A stretch of 64,000 nt of DNA from assembly GCA_026018925.1 (NCBI GenBank), contig JAKSZU010000506.1, forward strand, positions 1-64,000, given 5' to 3'. The notes beneath the pieces are model-generated. The model was not told the origin of the DNA. It did no database searches and was given only the letters and a program-made list of their open reading frames with translations. Both the position numbers and the translations under genes were made by a program. Source of the DNA: Tupaia tana (taxonomy: Eukaryota > Chordata > Mammalia > Scandentia > Tupaiidae). Shown in pieces: positions 46,283 to 57,905 of this stretch (position 1 is its first letter; each line of letters starts with the position of its first letter).

Positions 46283-47960
46283 CCAGGAAGCAAAGCTAGT
46301 GTGGTAGGGAGCCCCTCTGGCCTTCTATCCCTGTCTCTGTGTCTCTGAGGTCTCTGTCTCTCTCTCCTCCTGTCTCCTCATTTTTTTTTGGTAATTTTTC
46401 CTTTTTACGATGTTTTTAAAGGTTGAATTTCTCTCTGGCTCTAAACTCCATCTTTTGTTTTGTTAATAAGCCCTTCTGCTCCTTTCTCCCAGGCAGGAGA
46501 GTTGAGCCATTCTCTGAGAAGTTTCCACATGGATACTGGGAACTAGATATTTCAGGGCACAGGCCAAATGAAGATTTTCTACTCATAATTCAGCCTCCAG
46601 CAAGCAAAGCTAGTGTGGTAGGGAGCCCCTCTGTCCTTCTATCCCTGTCTCTGTGTCTCTGAGGTCTCTGTCTCTCTCTGCTCCAGTCTCCTCATTTTTT
46701 TTGGTAATTTTTCCTTTTTACAATTTTTTTAAAGGTAGAAGTTCTCTCTGGCTCTCAGCTCCATCTTTTGTTTTTTTAATAAGCCCTTCTGCTCCTTTCT
46801 CCCAGGCAGGAGAGTTGAGCCATTCTCTGAGAAGATTCCACATGGATACAGGGAACTAGACATTTCAGGGCACAGGGGAAATGAAGATTTTCTACTCATA
46901 ATTCAGCCTCCAGCAAGCAAAGCTAGTGTGGTAAGGAGTCCCTCTGGCCTTCTATCCCTGTCTCTGTGTCTCTGAGGTCTCTGTCTCTCTCTGCTCCTGT
47001 CTCCTCATTATTTTTTGGTAATTTTTCCTTTTTACGATTCTTTTAAAGGTAGAATTTCTCTCTGGCTCTCAGCTCCATCTTTTGTTTTGTTAATAAGCCC
47101 TTCTGTTCCTTTCTCCCACGCAGGAGAGTTGAGCCATTCTCTGAGAAGATTCCACATGGATACTGGGAACTAGATATTTCAGGGCACAGGCGAAATGAAG
47201 ATTTTCTACTCATAATTCAGCCTCCAGCAAGCAAAGCTAGTGTGGTAGGGAGCCCCTCTGGCCTTCTATCCCTGTCTCTGTGTCTCTGAGGTCTCTGTCT
47301 CTCTCTGATCCTGTCTCCTCAATTTTTGGTAATTTTTCCTTTTCATGATTTCTTTAAAGGTAGAATTTCTCTCTGGCTCTCAGCTCCATCTTTTGTTTTG
47401 TTAATAAGCCCTTCTGCTCCTTTCTCCCAGGCAGGAGAGTAGAGCCATTCTCTGAGAAGATTCCGCATGGATACTTGGAACTAGATATTTCAGGGCGCAG
47501 GCGAAATGAAGATTTTCTACTCATAATTCAGCCTCCAGCAAGCAAAGCTAGTGTGGTAGGGAGCCCCTCTGGACTTCGATCCCTGTCTCTGTGTCTGTGA
47601 GGTCTCTGTCTCTCTCTGCTCTTGTCTCCTCATGTTTTTTTGGTAATTTTTCCTTTTTACGATTTTTTTAAAGGTAGAATTTCTCTCTGTCTCTCAGCTT
47701 TATCTTTTGTTTTGTTAATAAGCCTTTCTGCTCCTTTCTCCCAGGCAGGAGAGTTGAGCCATTCTCTGAGAAGATTCCACATGCATACTGGGAACTAGAT
47801 ATTTCAGGGCACAGGCGAAATGAAGATTTTCTACCCATAATTCAACCTCCGGCATGCAAAGCTAGTGTGGTAGGGAGCCCCTCTGGCCTTCTATCCCTGT
47901 CTCTGTGTCTCTGAGGTCTCTGTCTCTCTCTGCTCCGGTCTCCTCATTTATTTTTGGTAA
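46283..47960. repeat. Five-monomer block, copy 1 (second copy about 48790-50470)
   Basis: Offset 2506-2509 bp. Shared markers are AGGCCAAATG (46560, 49066), GGTAAGGAGTCCC (46930, 49437), CCGCATGGATACTTGG (47463, 49972), GGGCGCAGG (47493, 50002), ACTTCGATCC (47573, 50082) and CAACCTCCGGC (47842, 50351). Homology ends where this copy has TTATTCATTTTT and the other has TTTTTCCTTTTT. The ACTTCGATCC monomer also appears at 45691. Confidence 0.83.
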
Positions 47961-50900
47961 TTATTCATTTTTACGATGTTTTTAAAGGTTGAATTTCTCT
48001 CTGGCTCTCAACTCCATCTTTTGTTTTCTTAATAAGCCCTTCTGCTCCTTTCTCCCAGGCAGGAGAGTTGAGCCATTCTCTGAGAAGTTTCCACATGGAT
48101 ACTGGGAACTAGATATTTCAGGGCACAGGCGAAATGAAGATTTTCTACTCATAATTCATCCTCCAGCGAGCAAAGCTAGTGTGGTAGGGAGCCCCTCTGG
48201 CCTTCTATCCCTGTCTCTGTGTCTCTGAGGTCTCTGTATCTCTCTGCTCCTGTCTCCTCATATTTTTTTGGTTATTTTTCCTATTTACGATTTTTTTAAA
48301 GGTAGAATTTCTCTCTGGCTCTCAGCTCCATCTTTTGTTTTGTTAATAAGCCCTTCTGCTCCTTTCTCCCAGGCAGGAGATTTGAGCCATTCTCTGAGAA
48401 GATTCCACATGGATACTGGGAACTAGCTAATTCAGGGCACAGGCCAAATGAAGATTTTCTACTCATAATTCAGCCTCCAGCAAGCAAAGCTAGTGTGGTA
48501 GGGAGGCCCTCTGGCCTTCTATCCCTGTCTCTGTGTCTCTGAGGTCTCTGTCTCTCTCTGCTCCTGTCTCCTCATTTTTTTTGGTAATTTTTCCTTTTTA
48601 CAGTTTTTTTAAAGGTAGAATTTCTCTCTGGCTCTCAGCTCCATCTTTTGTTTTGTTAATAAGCACTTCTGCTCCTTTCTCCCAGGCAGGAGAGTTGAGC
48701 CATTCTCTGAGAAGATTCCACATGGATACTGGGAACTAGATATTTCAGGGCACAGGCGAAATGAAGATTTTCTACTCATAATTCAGCCTCCAGGAAGGAA
48801 AGCTAGTGTGGTAGGGAGCCCCTCTGGCCTTCTATCCCTGTCTGTGTGTCTCTGAGGTCTCTGTCTCTCTCTCCTCCTGTCTCCTCATTTTTTTTTGGTA
48901 ATTTTTCTTTTTACAATGTTTTTAAAGGTTGAATTTCTCTCTGGCTCTAAACTCCATCTTTTGTTTTGTTAATAAGCCCTTCTGCTCCTTTCTCCCAGGC
49001 AGGAGAGTTGAGCCATTCTCTGAGAAGTTTCCACATGGATACTGGGAACTAGATATTTCAGGGCACAGGCCAAATGAAGATTTTCTACTCATAATTCAGT
49101 CTCCAGGAAGCAAAGCTAGTGTGGTAGGGAGCCCCTCTGGCCTTCTATCCCTGTCTCTGTGTCTCTGAGGTCTCTGTCTCTCTCTGCTCCAGTCTCCTCA
49201 ATTTTTTTGGTAATTTTTCCTTTTTACACTATTTTTAAAGGTAGAAGCTCTCCGTGGCTCTCAGCTCCTTTTTTTGTTTTTTTAATAAGCCCTTCTGCTC
49301 CTTTCTCCCAGGCAGGAGAGTTGAGCCATTCTCTGAGAAGATTCCATATGGATACAGGGAACTAGACATTTCAGGGCACAGGGGAAATGAAGATTTTTTA
49401 CTCATAATTCAGCCTCCAGCAAGCAAAGCTAGTGTGGTAAGGAGTCCCTCTAGCCTTCTATCCCTGTCTCTGTGTCTCTGAGGTCTCTGTCTCTCTCTGC
49501 TCCTGTCTCCTCATTTTTTTTTTGGTAATTTTTCCTTTTTACGATTCTTTTAAAGGTAGAATTTCTCTCTGGCTCTCAGCTCCATCTTTTGTTTTGTTAA
49601 TAAGCCCTTCTGCTCCTTTCTCCCAGGCAGGAGAGTTGAGCCATTCTCTGAGAAGATTCCACATGGATACTGAGAACTAGATATTTCAGGGCACAGGCGA
49701 AATGAAGATTTTCTACTCATAATTCAGCCTCCAGCAAGCAAAGCTACTGTGGTAGGGAGCCCCTCTGGCCTTCTATCCCTGTCTCTGTGTCTCTGAGGTC
49801 TCTGTCTCTCTCTGCTCCTGTCTCCTCATTTTTTTTGGTAATTTTTCCTTTTTATGATTTCTTTAAAGGTAGAATTTCTCTCTGGCTCTCAGCTCCATCT
49901 TTTGTTTTGTTAATAAGCCCTTCTGCTCCTTTCTCCCAGGCAGGAGAGTTGAGCCATTCTCTGAGAAGATTCCGCATGGATACTTGGAACTAGATATTTC
50001 AGGGCGCAGGCGAAATGAAGATTTTCTACTCATAATTCAGCCTCCAGCAAGCAAAGCTAGTGTGGTAGGGAGCCCCTCTGGACTTCGATCCCTGTCTCTG
50101 TGTCTGTGAGGTCTCTGTCTCTCTCTGCTCTTGTCTCCTCATTTTTTTTGGTAATTTTTCCTTTTTACGATTTTTTTAAAGGTAGAATTTCTCTCTGGCT
50201 CTCAGCTTTATCTTCTGTTTTGTTAATAAGCCTTTCTGCTCCTTTCTCCCAGGCAGGAGAGTTGAGCCATTCTCTGAGAAGATTCCACATGCATACTGGG
50301 AACTAGATATTTCAGGGCACAGGCGAAATGAAGATTTTCTACCCATAATTCAACCTCCGGCAAGCAAAGCTACTGTGTTAGGGAGCCCCTCTGGCATTCT
50401 ATCCCTGTCTCTGTGTCTCTGAGGTTTCTGTCTCTCTCTGCTCCGGTCTCCTCATTTATTTTTGGTAATTTTTCCTTTTTACGATTCTTTTAAAGGTAGA
50501 ATTTCTCTCTGGCTCTCAGCTCCATCTTCTGTTTTGTTAATAAGCCCTTCTGCTCATTTCTCCCAGGCAGGAGAGTTGAGCCGTTCTCTGAGAAGATTCC
50601 ATATGGATACTGGGAACTAGATATTTCAGGGCACAGGCGAAATGAAGATTTTCTACTCATAATTCAGCCTCCAGCAAGCAAAGCTAGTGTGGTAGGGAGC
50701 CCCTCTGGCCTTCTATCCCTGTCTCTGTGTCTCTGAGTTCTCTGTCTCTCTGTGCTCCTTTCTCCTCATTTTTTTTGGTAATTTACCCTTTTTACGATTT
50801 TTTTAAAGGTAGAATTTCTCTCTGGCTCTCAGCTCCATCTTTTGTTTTGTTAATAAGCCCTTCTGCTCCTTTCTCCCAGGCAGGAGAGTTGAGCCATTCT

Positions 50901-53289
50901 CTGAGAAGATTCCACATGGATACTGAGAACTAGATATTTCAGGGCACAGGCGAAATGAAGATTTTCTACTCATAATTCAGCCTCCAGCAAGCAAAGCTAG
51001 TGTGGTAGGGAGCCCCTTTGGCCTTCTATCCCTGTCTCTGTGTCTCTGAGGTCTCTGTCTCTCTCTGCTCCGGTCTCCTCAATTTTTTTTGGTAATATTT
51101 CTTTTTACAATTCTTTTAAAGGTAGAATTTCTCTCTGGCTCTCAGCTCCATCTTCTCTTTTGTTAATAAGCCCTTCTGCTCCTTTATCCCAGGCAGGAGA
51201 GTTGAGCCGTTCTCTGAGAAGATTCCATATGGATACTGGGAACTAGATATTTCAGGGCACAGGCGAAATGAAGATTTTCTACTCATAATTCAGCCTCCAG
51301 GAAGCAAAGCTTGTGCGGTAGGGAGCCCCTCTGGCCTTCTATCCCTGTCTCTGTGTCTCTGAGGTCTCTGTCTCTCTCTGCTCCAGTCTCCTCATTTTAT
51401 TTTTTGGTAATTTTTCCTTTTTATGATTTTTTTAAAGGTAGAATTTCTCTCTGGCTCTCAGCTACATTTTTGGTTTGTTAATAAGCCCTTCTGCTCCTTT
51501 CTCCCAGGCAGGAGAGTTGAGCCATTCTCTGAGAAGATTCCACATGGATCCTGGGAACTAGATTTTTATGGCACAGGCGAAATGAAGATTTTCTACTCAT
51601 AATTAAGCCTCCAGCAATCAAATCTAATGTGGTAGGGAGCCCCTCTGGCCTTCTATCTCTGTCTCTGTGTCTCTGAGTTCTCTGTCTCTCTCTGCTCCTG
51701 GCTCCTCATTTTTTTTTTGGTAATTTTTCCTTTTTACGATTTTTTTAAAGGTAGAATTTCTCTCTGGCTCTCAGCTCCATCTTTTGTTTTGTTAATAAGC
51801 CCTTCTGCTCCTTTCTCCCAAGCAGGAGAGTAGAGCCATTCTCTGAGAAGATTCCACATGGATACTGGGAACTAGATATTTCAGGGCACAGGCGAAATGA
51901 AGATTTTCTACTCATAATTCAGCCTCCAGGAAGCAAAGCTAGTGTGGTAGGGAGCCCCTCTGGCCTTCTATCCCTATCTATGTGTCTCTGAGGTCTCTGT
52001 CTCTCTCTGCTCCTGTCTCCTCATTTTTTTTTTGGTAATTTTTCATTTTTACGATTTTTTTAAAGGTTGAATTTCTCTCTGGCTCTCAACTCCATCTTTT
52101 GTTTTGTTAATAAGCCTTTCTGCTCCTTTCTCCCAGGCAGGAGAGTTGAGCCATTCTCTGAGAAGATTCCACATGCATACTGGGAACTAGATATTTCAGG
52201 GCACAGGCGAAATGAAGATTTTCTACCCATAATTCAACCTCCGGAAAGCAAAGCTAGTGTGGTAGGGAGCCCCTCTGGCCTTCTATCCCTGTCTCTGTGT
52301 CTCTGAGGTCTCTGTCTCTCTCTGCTCCCGTCTCCTCATTTTATTTTTTGGTAATTTTTCCTTTTTATGATTTTTTTAAAGGTAGAATGTCTCATAGGCT
52401 CTCAGCTCCATCTTTTGTTTTGTTAATAAGCCCTTCTGCTCCTTTCTCCCAGGCAGGAGTGTTGAGCCATTCTCTGAGAAGATTCCACATGGATACTGGG
52501 AACTAGCTATTTCAGGGCACAGGCCAAATGAAGATTTTCTACTCATAATTCAGCCTCCAGGAAGCTAAGCTAGTGTGGTATGGAGCCCCACTGGCCTTCT
52601 ATCCCTGTCTCTGTGTCTCTGAGGTCTCTGTCTCTCTCTGCGCCTGTCTCCTCATATTTTTTTGGTAATTTTTCCTATTTACGATTTTTTTAAAGGTAGA
52701 ATTTCTCTCTGGCTCTCAGCTCCATCTTTTGTTTCGTTAATAAGCCCTTCTGCTCCTTTCTCTCAGGCAGGAGAGTTGAGCCATTCTCTGAGAAGATTCC
52801 ACATGGATACGGGCAACTAGATATTTAGGGGACAGGCGAAATGAAGATTTTCTACTCATAATTCAGACCCCAGCAAGCAAAGCTAGTGTGGTAGGGAGCC
52901 CTCTGGCCTTCTATCCGTGTCTCTGTGTCTCTGAGGTCTCTGTCTCTCTGTGCTCCTTTCTCCTCATTTTTTTTGGTAATTTTTCTTTTTTATGATTTTT
53001 TTAAAGGTAGAATGTCTCTCTGGCTCTCAGCTCCATCTTTTGTTTTGTTAATAAGCCCTTCTGCTCCTTTCTCCCAGGCAGGAGAGTTGAGCCATTCTCT
53101 GAGAAGATTCCACATGGATACTGGGAACTAGATATTTCAGGGCACAGGCGAAATGAAGATTTTCTACTCATAATTCAGCCTCCAGGAAGCAAAGCTAGTG
53201 TGGTAGGGAGCCCCTCTGGCCTTCTATCCCTGTCTCTGTGTCTCTGAGGTCTCTGTCTCTCTCTCCTCCTGTCTCCTCATTTTTTTTTT

Positions 53290-55560
53290 TGGTAATTTTT
53301 CATTTTTACGATTTTTTTAAAGGTTGAATTTCTCTCTGGCTCTCATCTCCATCTTTTGTTTGGTTAATAAGCCCTTCTGCACCTTTCTCCCAGGCAGGAG
53401 AGTTGAGCCATTCTCTGAGAAGGTTCCACATGGATACTGGGAACTAGATATTTCAGGGCACAGGCGAAATGAAGATTTTCTACTCATAATTCAGCCTCCA
53501 GCAAGCAAAGCTAGTGTGGTAGGGAGCCCCTCTGGCCTTCTATCCCTGTCTCTGTGTCTCTGAGGTCTCCGTCTCTCTCTGCTCCTGTCTCATCATATTT
53601 TTTTGGTAATTTTTCCTATTTAAGATTATTTAAAGGTAGAATTTCTCTCTGGCTCTCAGCTCCATCTTTTGTTTTGTTAATAAGCCCTTCTGCTCCTTTC
53701 TCCCAGGCAGGAGAGTTGAGCCATTCTCTGAGAAGTTTCCACATGGATACTGGGAACTAGATATTTCTGGGCACAGGCGAAATGAAGATTTTCTACTCAT
53801 AATTCAGCCTCCAGGAAGCAAAGCTAGTGTGGTAGGCAGCCCCTCTGGCCTTCTATCCCTGTCTCTGTGACTCTGAGGTCTCTGTCTCTCTCTCCTCCTG
53901 TCTCCTCATTTTTTTTGGTAATTTTTCATTTTTACGATGTTTTTAAAGGTTGAATTTCTCTCTGGCTCTCAACTCCATCTTTTGTTTTCTTAATAAGCCC
54001 TTCTGCTCCTTTCTCCCAGGCAGGAGAGTTGAGCCATTCTCTGAGAAGTTTCCACATGGATACTGGGAACTAGATATTTCAGGGCACAGGCGAAATGAAG
54101 ATTTTCTACTCATAATTCATCCTCCAGCGAGCAAAGCTAGTGTGGTAGGGAGCCCCTCTGGCCTTCTATCCCTGTCTCTGTGTCTCTGAGGTCTCTGTAT
54201 CTCTCTGCTCCTGTCTCCTCATATTTTTTTGGTTATTTTTCCTATTTACGATTTTTTTAAAGGTAGAATTTCTCTCTGGCTCTCAGCTCCATCTTTTGTT
54301 TTGTTAATAAGCCCTTCTGCTCCTTTCTCCCAGGCAGGAGAGTTGAGCCATTCTCTGAGAAGATTCCACATGGATACTGGGAACTAGCTAATTCAGGGCA
54401 CAGGCCAAATGAAGATTTTCTACTCATAATTCAGCCCTCCAGCAAGCAAAGCTAGTGTGGTAGGGAGGCCCTCTGGCATTCTATCCCTGTCTCTGTGTCT
54501 CTGAGGTCTCTGTCTCTCTCTGCTCCTGTCTCCTCATTTTTTTTGGTAATTTTTCCTTTTTACAGTTTTTTTAAAGGTAGAATTTCTCTCTGGCTCTCAG
54601 CTCCATCTTTTGTTTTGTTAATAAGCACTTCTTCTCCTTTCTCCCAGGCAGGAGAGTTGAGCCATTCTCTGAGAAGATTCCACATGGATACTGGGAACTA
54701 GATATTTCAGGGCACAGGCGAAATGAAGATTTTCTACTCATAATTCAGCCTCCAGCAAGCAAAGCTAGTGTGGTAGGGAGCCCCTCTGGCCTTCTATCCC
54801 TGTCTCTGTGTCTCTGAGGTCTCTGTCTCTCTCTGCTCCTGTCTCCTCATTTTTTTTTGGTAATTTTTTCTTTTTACTATTTTTTTAAAGGTAGAATTTC
54901 TCTCTGGCTCTCAGCTCCATCTTTTGTTTTGTTAATAAGCCCTTCTGCTCCTTTCTCCCAGGCAGGAGAGTAGAGCCATTCTCTGAGAAGTTTCCACATG
55001 GATACTGGGAACTACATATTTCAGGGCACAGGCGAAATGAAGATTTTCTACTCAAAATTCAGCCTCCAGCAAGCAAAGCTAGTGAGGTAGGGAGCCCCTC
55101 TGGCCTTCTATCCCTGTCTCTCTGTCTCTGAGGTCTCTGTCTCTCTCTGCTCCTGTCTCCTCATTTTTTTTTGGTAATTTTTTCTTTTTACAATTTTTTT
55201 CAGGTAGAATTTCTCTCTGGCTCTCAACTCCATCTTTTGTTTTGTTAATAAGCCCTTCTGCTCCTTTCTCCCAGGCAGGAGAGTTGAGCCATTCTCTGAG
55301 AAGATTCCACATGGATACTGGGAAATAGATATTTCAGGGCACAGGCGAAATGAAGATTTTCTACTCATAATTCAGCCTCCAGCAAGCAAAGCTAGTGAGG
55401 TAGGGAGCCCCTCTGGCCTTCTTTCCCTGTCTCTGTGTCTCTGAGGTCTCTGTCTCTCTCTGCTCCTGTCTCCTCATATTTTTTTGGTAATTGTTCTTAT
55501 TTACGATTTTTTTAAAGGTAGAATTTCTCTCTGGCTCTCAGCTCCATCTTTTGTTTTGTT
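53290..55560. repeat. Seven-monomer block, copy 1 (second copy about 58000-60275)
   Basis: Offset 4710-4712 bp (15 monomers). Shared markers are GTTTGGTTAATAAG (53359, 58071), GTCTCATCATATT (53587, 58299), AAGATTATTTAAAGG (53624, 58336), CTCTGTGACTCTG (53864, 58576), CATCCTCCAGCGAG (54118, 58830), GGTTATTTTTCC (54231, 58942) and TTCTTTCCCTG (55420, 60132). Part of it, about 53930-54740, also matches 47965-48780. The right edge falls where this copy has CCCAAGAAGGAG and the other CCCAGGCAGGAG. Confidence 0.87.
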
Positions 55561-57214
55561 AATAAGCCCTTCTGCTCCTTTCTCCCAAGAAGGAGAGTAG
55601 AGGCATTCTCTGAGAAGATTCCACATGGATACTGGGAACTAGATATTTCAGGGCACAGGCGAAATGAAGATTTTCTACTCATAATTCAGCCTCCAGGAAG
55701 CAAAGCTAGTGTGGTAGGGAGCCCCTCTGGCCTTCTATCCCTATCTCTGTGTCTCTGAGGTCTCTGTCTCTCTCTGCTCCTGTCTCCTCATTTTTTTTTG
55801 GTAATTTTTCATTTTTACGATTTTTTTAAAGGTTGAATTTCTCTCTGGCTCTCAACTCCATCTTTTGTTTTGTTAATAAGCCCTTCTGCACCTTTCTCCC
55901 AGGAAGGAGAGTTGAGCCATTCTCTGAGAAGTTTTCCACATGGATACTGGGAACTAGATATTTCAGGGCACAGGCGAAATGAAGATTTTCTACTCATAAT
56001 TCAGCCTCCAGCAAGCAAAACTAGTGTGGTCGGGAGCCCCTCTGGCCTTCTATCCCTGTCTCTGTGTCTCTGAGGTCTCTGTCTCTCTCTGCTCCAGTCT
56101 CCTCATATTTTTTTGGTAATTTTTCCTATTTACGATTTTTTTAAAGGTAGAATTTCTCTCTGGCTCTCAGCTCCATCTTTTGCTTCGTTAATAAGCCCTT
56201 CTGCTCCTTTCTCTCAGGCAGGAGAGTTGAGCCATTCTCTGAGAAGATTCCACATGGTTACGGGGAACTAGATATTTCAGAGCACAGGCGAAATGAAGAT
56301 TTTCTACTCATAATTCAGCCTCCAGGAAGCAAAGCTAGTGTGGTAGGGAGCCCCTCTGGCCTTCTATCCCTGTCTATGTGTCTCTGAGGTCTCTGTCTCT
56401 CTCTCCTCCTGTCTCCTCATTTTTTTTTTGGAAATTTTTCGTTTTTACGATGTTTTTAAAGGTTGAATTTCTCTCTGTCTCTAAACTCCATCTTTTGTTT
56501 TGTTAATAAGCCCTTCTGCTCCTTTCTCCCAGGCAGGAGAGTTGAGCCATTCTCTGAGAAGTTTCCACATGGATACTGGGAACTAGATATTTCAGGGCAC
56601 AGGCGAAATGAAGATTTTCTACTCATAATTCAGCCTCCAGCAAGCAAAGCTAGTGTGGTAGGGAGCCCCTCTGGCCTTCTATCCCTGTCTCCATGTCTCT
56701 GAGGTCTCTGTCTCACTCTCCTCCTGTCTCCTCATTTTTTTTTTTTGGTAATTTTTCCTTTTTACGATTTTTTTAAAGGTAGAATTTCTCTCTGGCTCTC
56801 AGCTCCATCTCTTGTTTAGTTAATAGGCCCTTCTGCCCCTTTCTCCCATGCAGGACAGTTGAGCCATTCTCTGAGAAGATTCCACATGGATACTGGGAAC
56901 TAGATATTTCAGGGCACAGGCGAAATGAATATTTTCTACTCATAATTCAGCCTCCAGCAAGCAAAGCTAGTGTGGTAGTTAGCCCCTCTGGCCTTCTATC
57001 CCTTTCTCTGTGTCTCTGAGGTCTCTGTCCCTCTCTGCTCATGTCTCCTCATTTTTTTGGGTAATTTTTCATTTTTACAATTTTTTTAAAGGTAGAATTT
57101 CTCTCTGGCTCTCAGCTCCATCTTTTGTTTTGTTAATAAGCCCTTCTGCTCCTTTCTCCCAGGCAGGAGAGTTGAGCCATTCTCTGAGAAGATTCCACAT
57201 GGATACTGGGAACT

Positions 57215-57905
57215 AGATATTTCAGGGCACAGGCGAAATGAAGATTTTCTACTCATAATTCAACCTCCAGCAAGCAAAGCTCGTGTGGTAGGGAGCCCCT
57301 CTGGCCTTCTATCCCTGTCTCTGTGTCTCTGAGGTCTCTGTCTCTCTCTGCTCCTGTCTCCTCATTTTTTTTGGTAATTTTTCCTTTTTACGATTTTTTT
57401 AAAGGCAGAATTTCTCTCTGGCTCTCAGCTCCATCTTTTGTTTTGTTAATAAGCCCTTTTGCTCCTTTCTCCCATGCACAGAGTTGAGCTATTCTCTGAG
57501 AAGATTCCACATGGATACTGGGATCTAGATATTTCAGGGCACAGGCGAAATGAAGATTTTCTACTCATAATTCAGCCTCCAGCAAGCAAAGCTAGTGTGG
57601 TAGGGAGCCCCTCTGGCCTTCTATCCCTGTCTCTGTGTCTCTGAGGTCTCTGTCTCACTCTCCTCCTGTCTCCTCATTTTTTTTTTTGGTAATTTTTCCT
57701 TTTTACGATTTTTTTAAAGGTAGAATTTCTCTCTGGCTCTCAGCTCCATCTCTTGTTTAGTTAATAGGCCCTTCTGCCCCTTTCTCCCATGCAGGACAGT
57801 TGAGCCATTCTCTGAGAAGATTCCACATGGATACTGGGAACTAGATATTTCAGGGCACAGGCGAAATGAATATTTTCTACTCATAATTCAGCCTCCAGCA
57901 AGCAA
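57215..57905. repeat. Two-monomer block repeated at 63172-63862
   Basis: Offset 5957 bp. Shared markers are AAAGGCAGAATTT (57401, 63358), CCCATGCACAGAGTTGAGC (57472, 63429, a short deletion removing part of GCAGGAG), GGGATCTAG (57519, 63476), GTCTCACTCTCC (57651, 63608), TCTCTTGTTTAGTTAATAGG (57749, 63706) and GAATATTTTC (57867, 63824). The second monomer of the pair also occurs once more at about 56700-56960, 942 bp upstream. Confidence 0.85.
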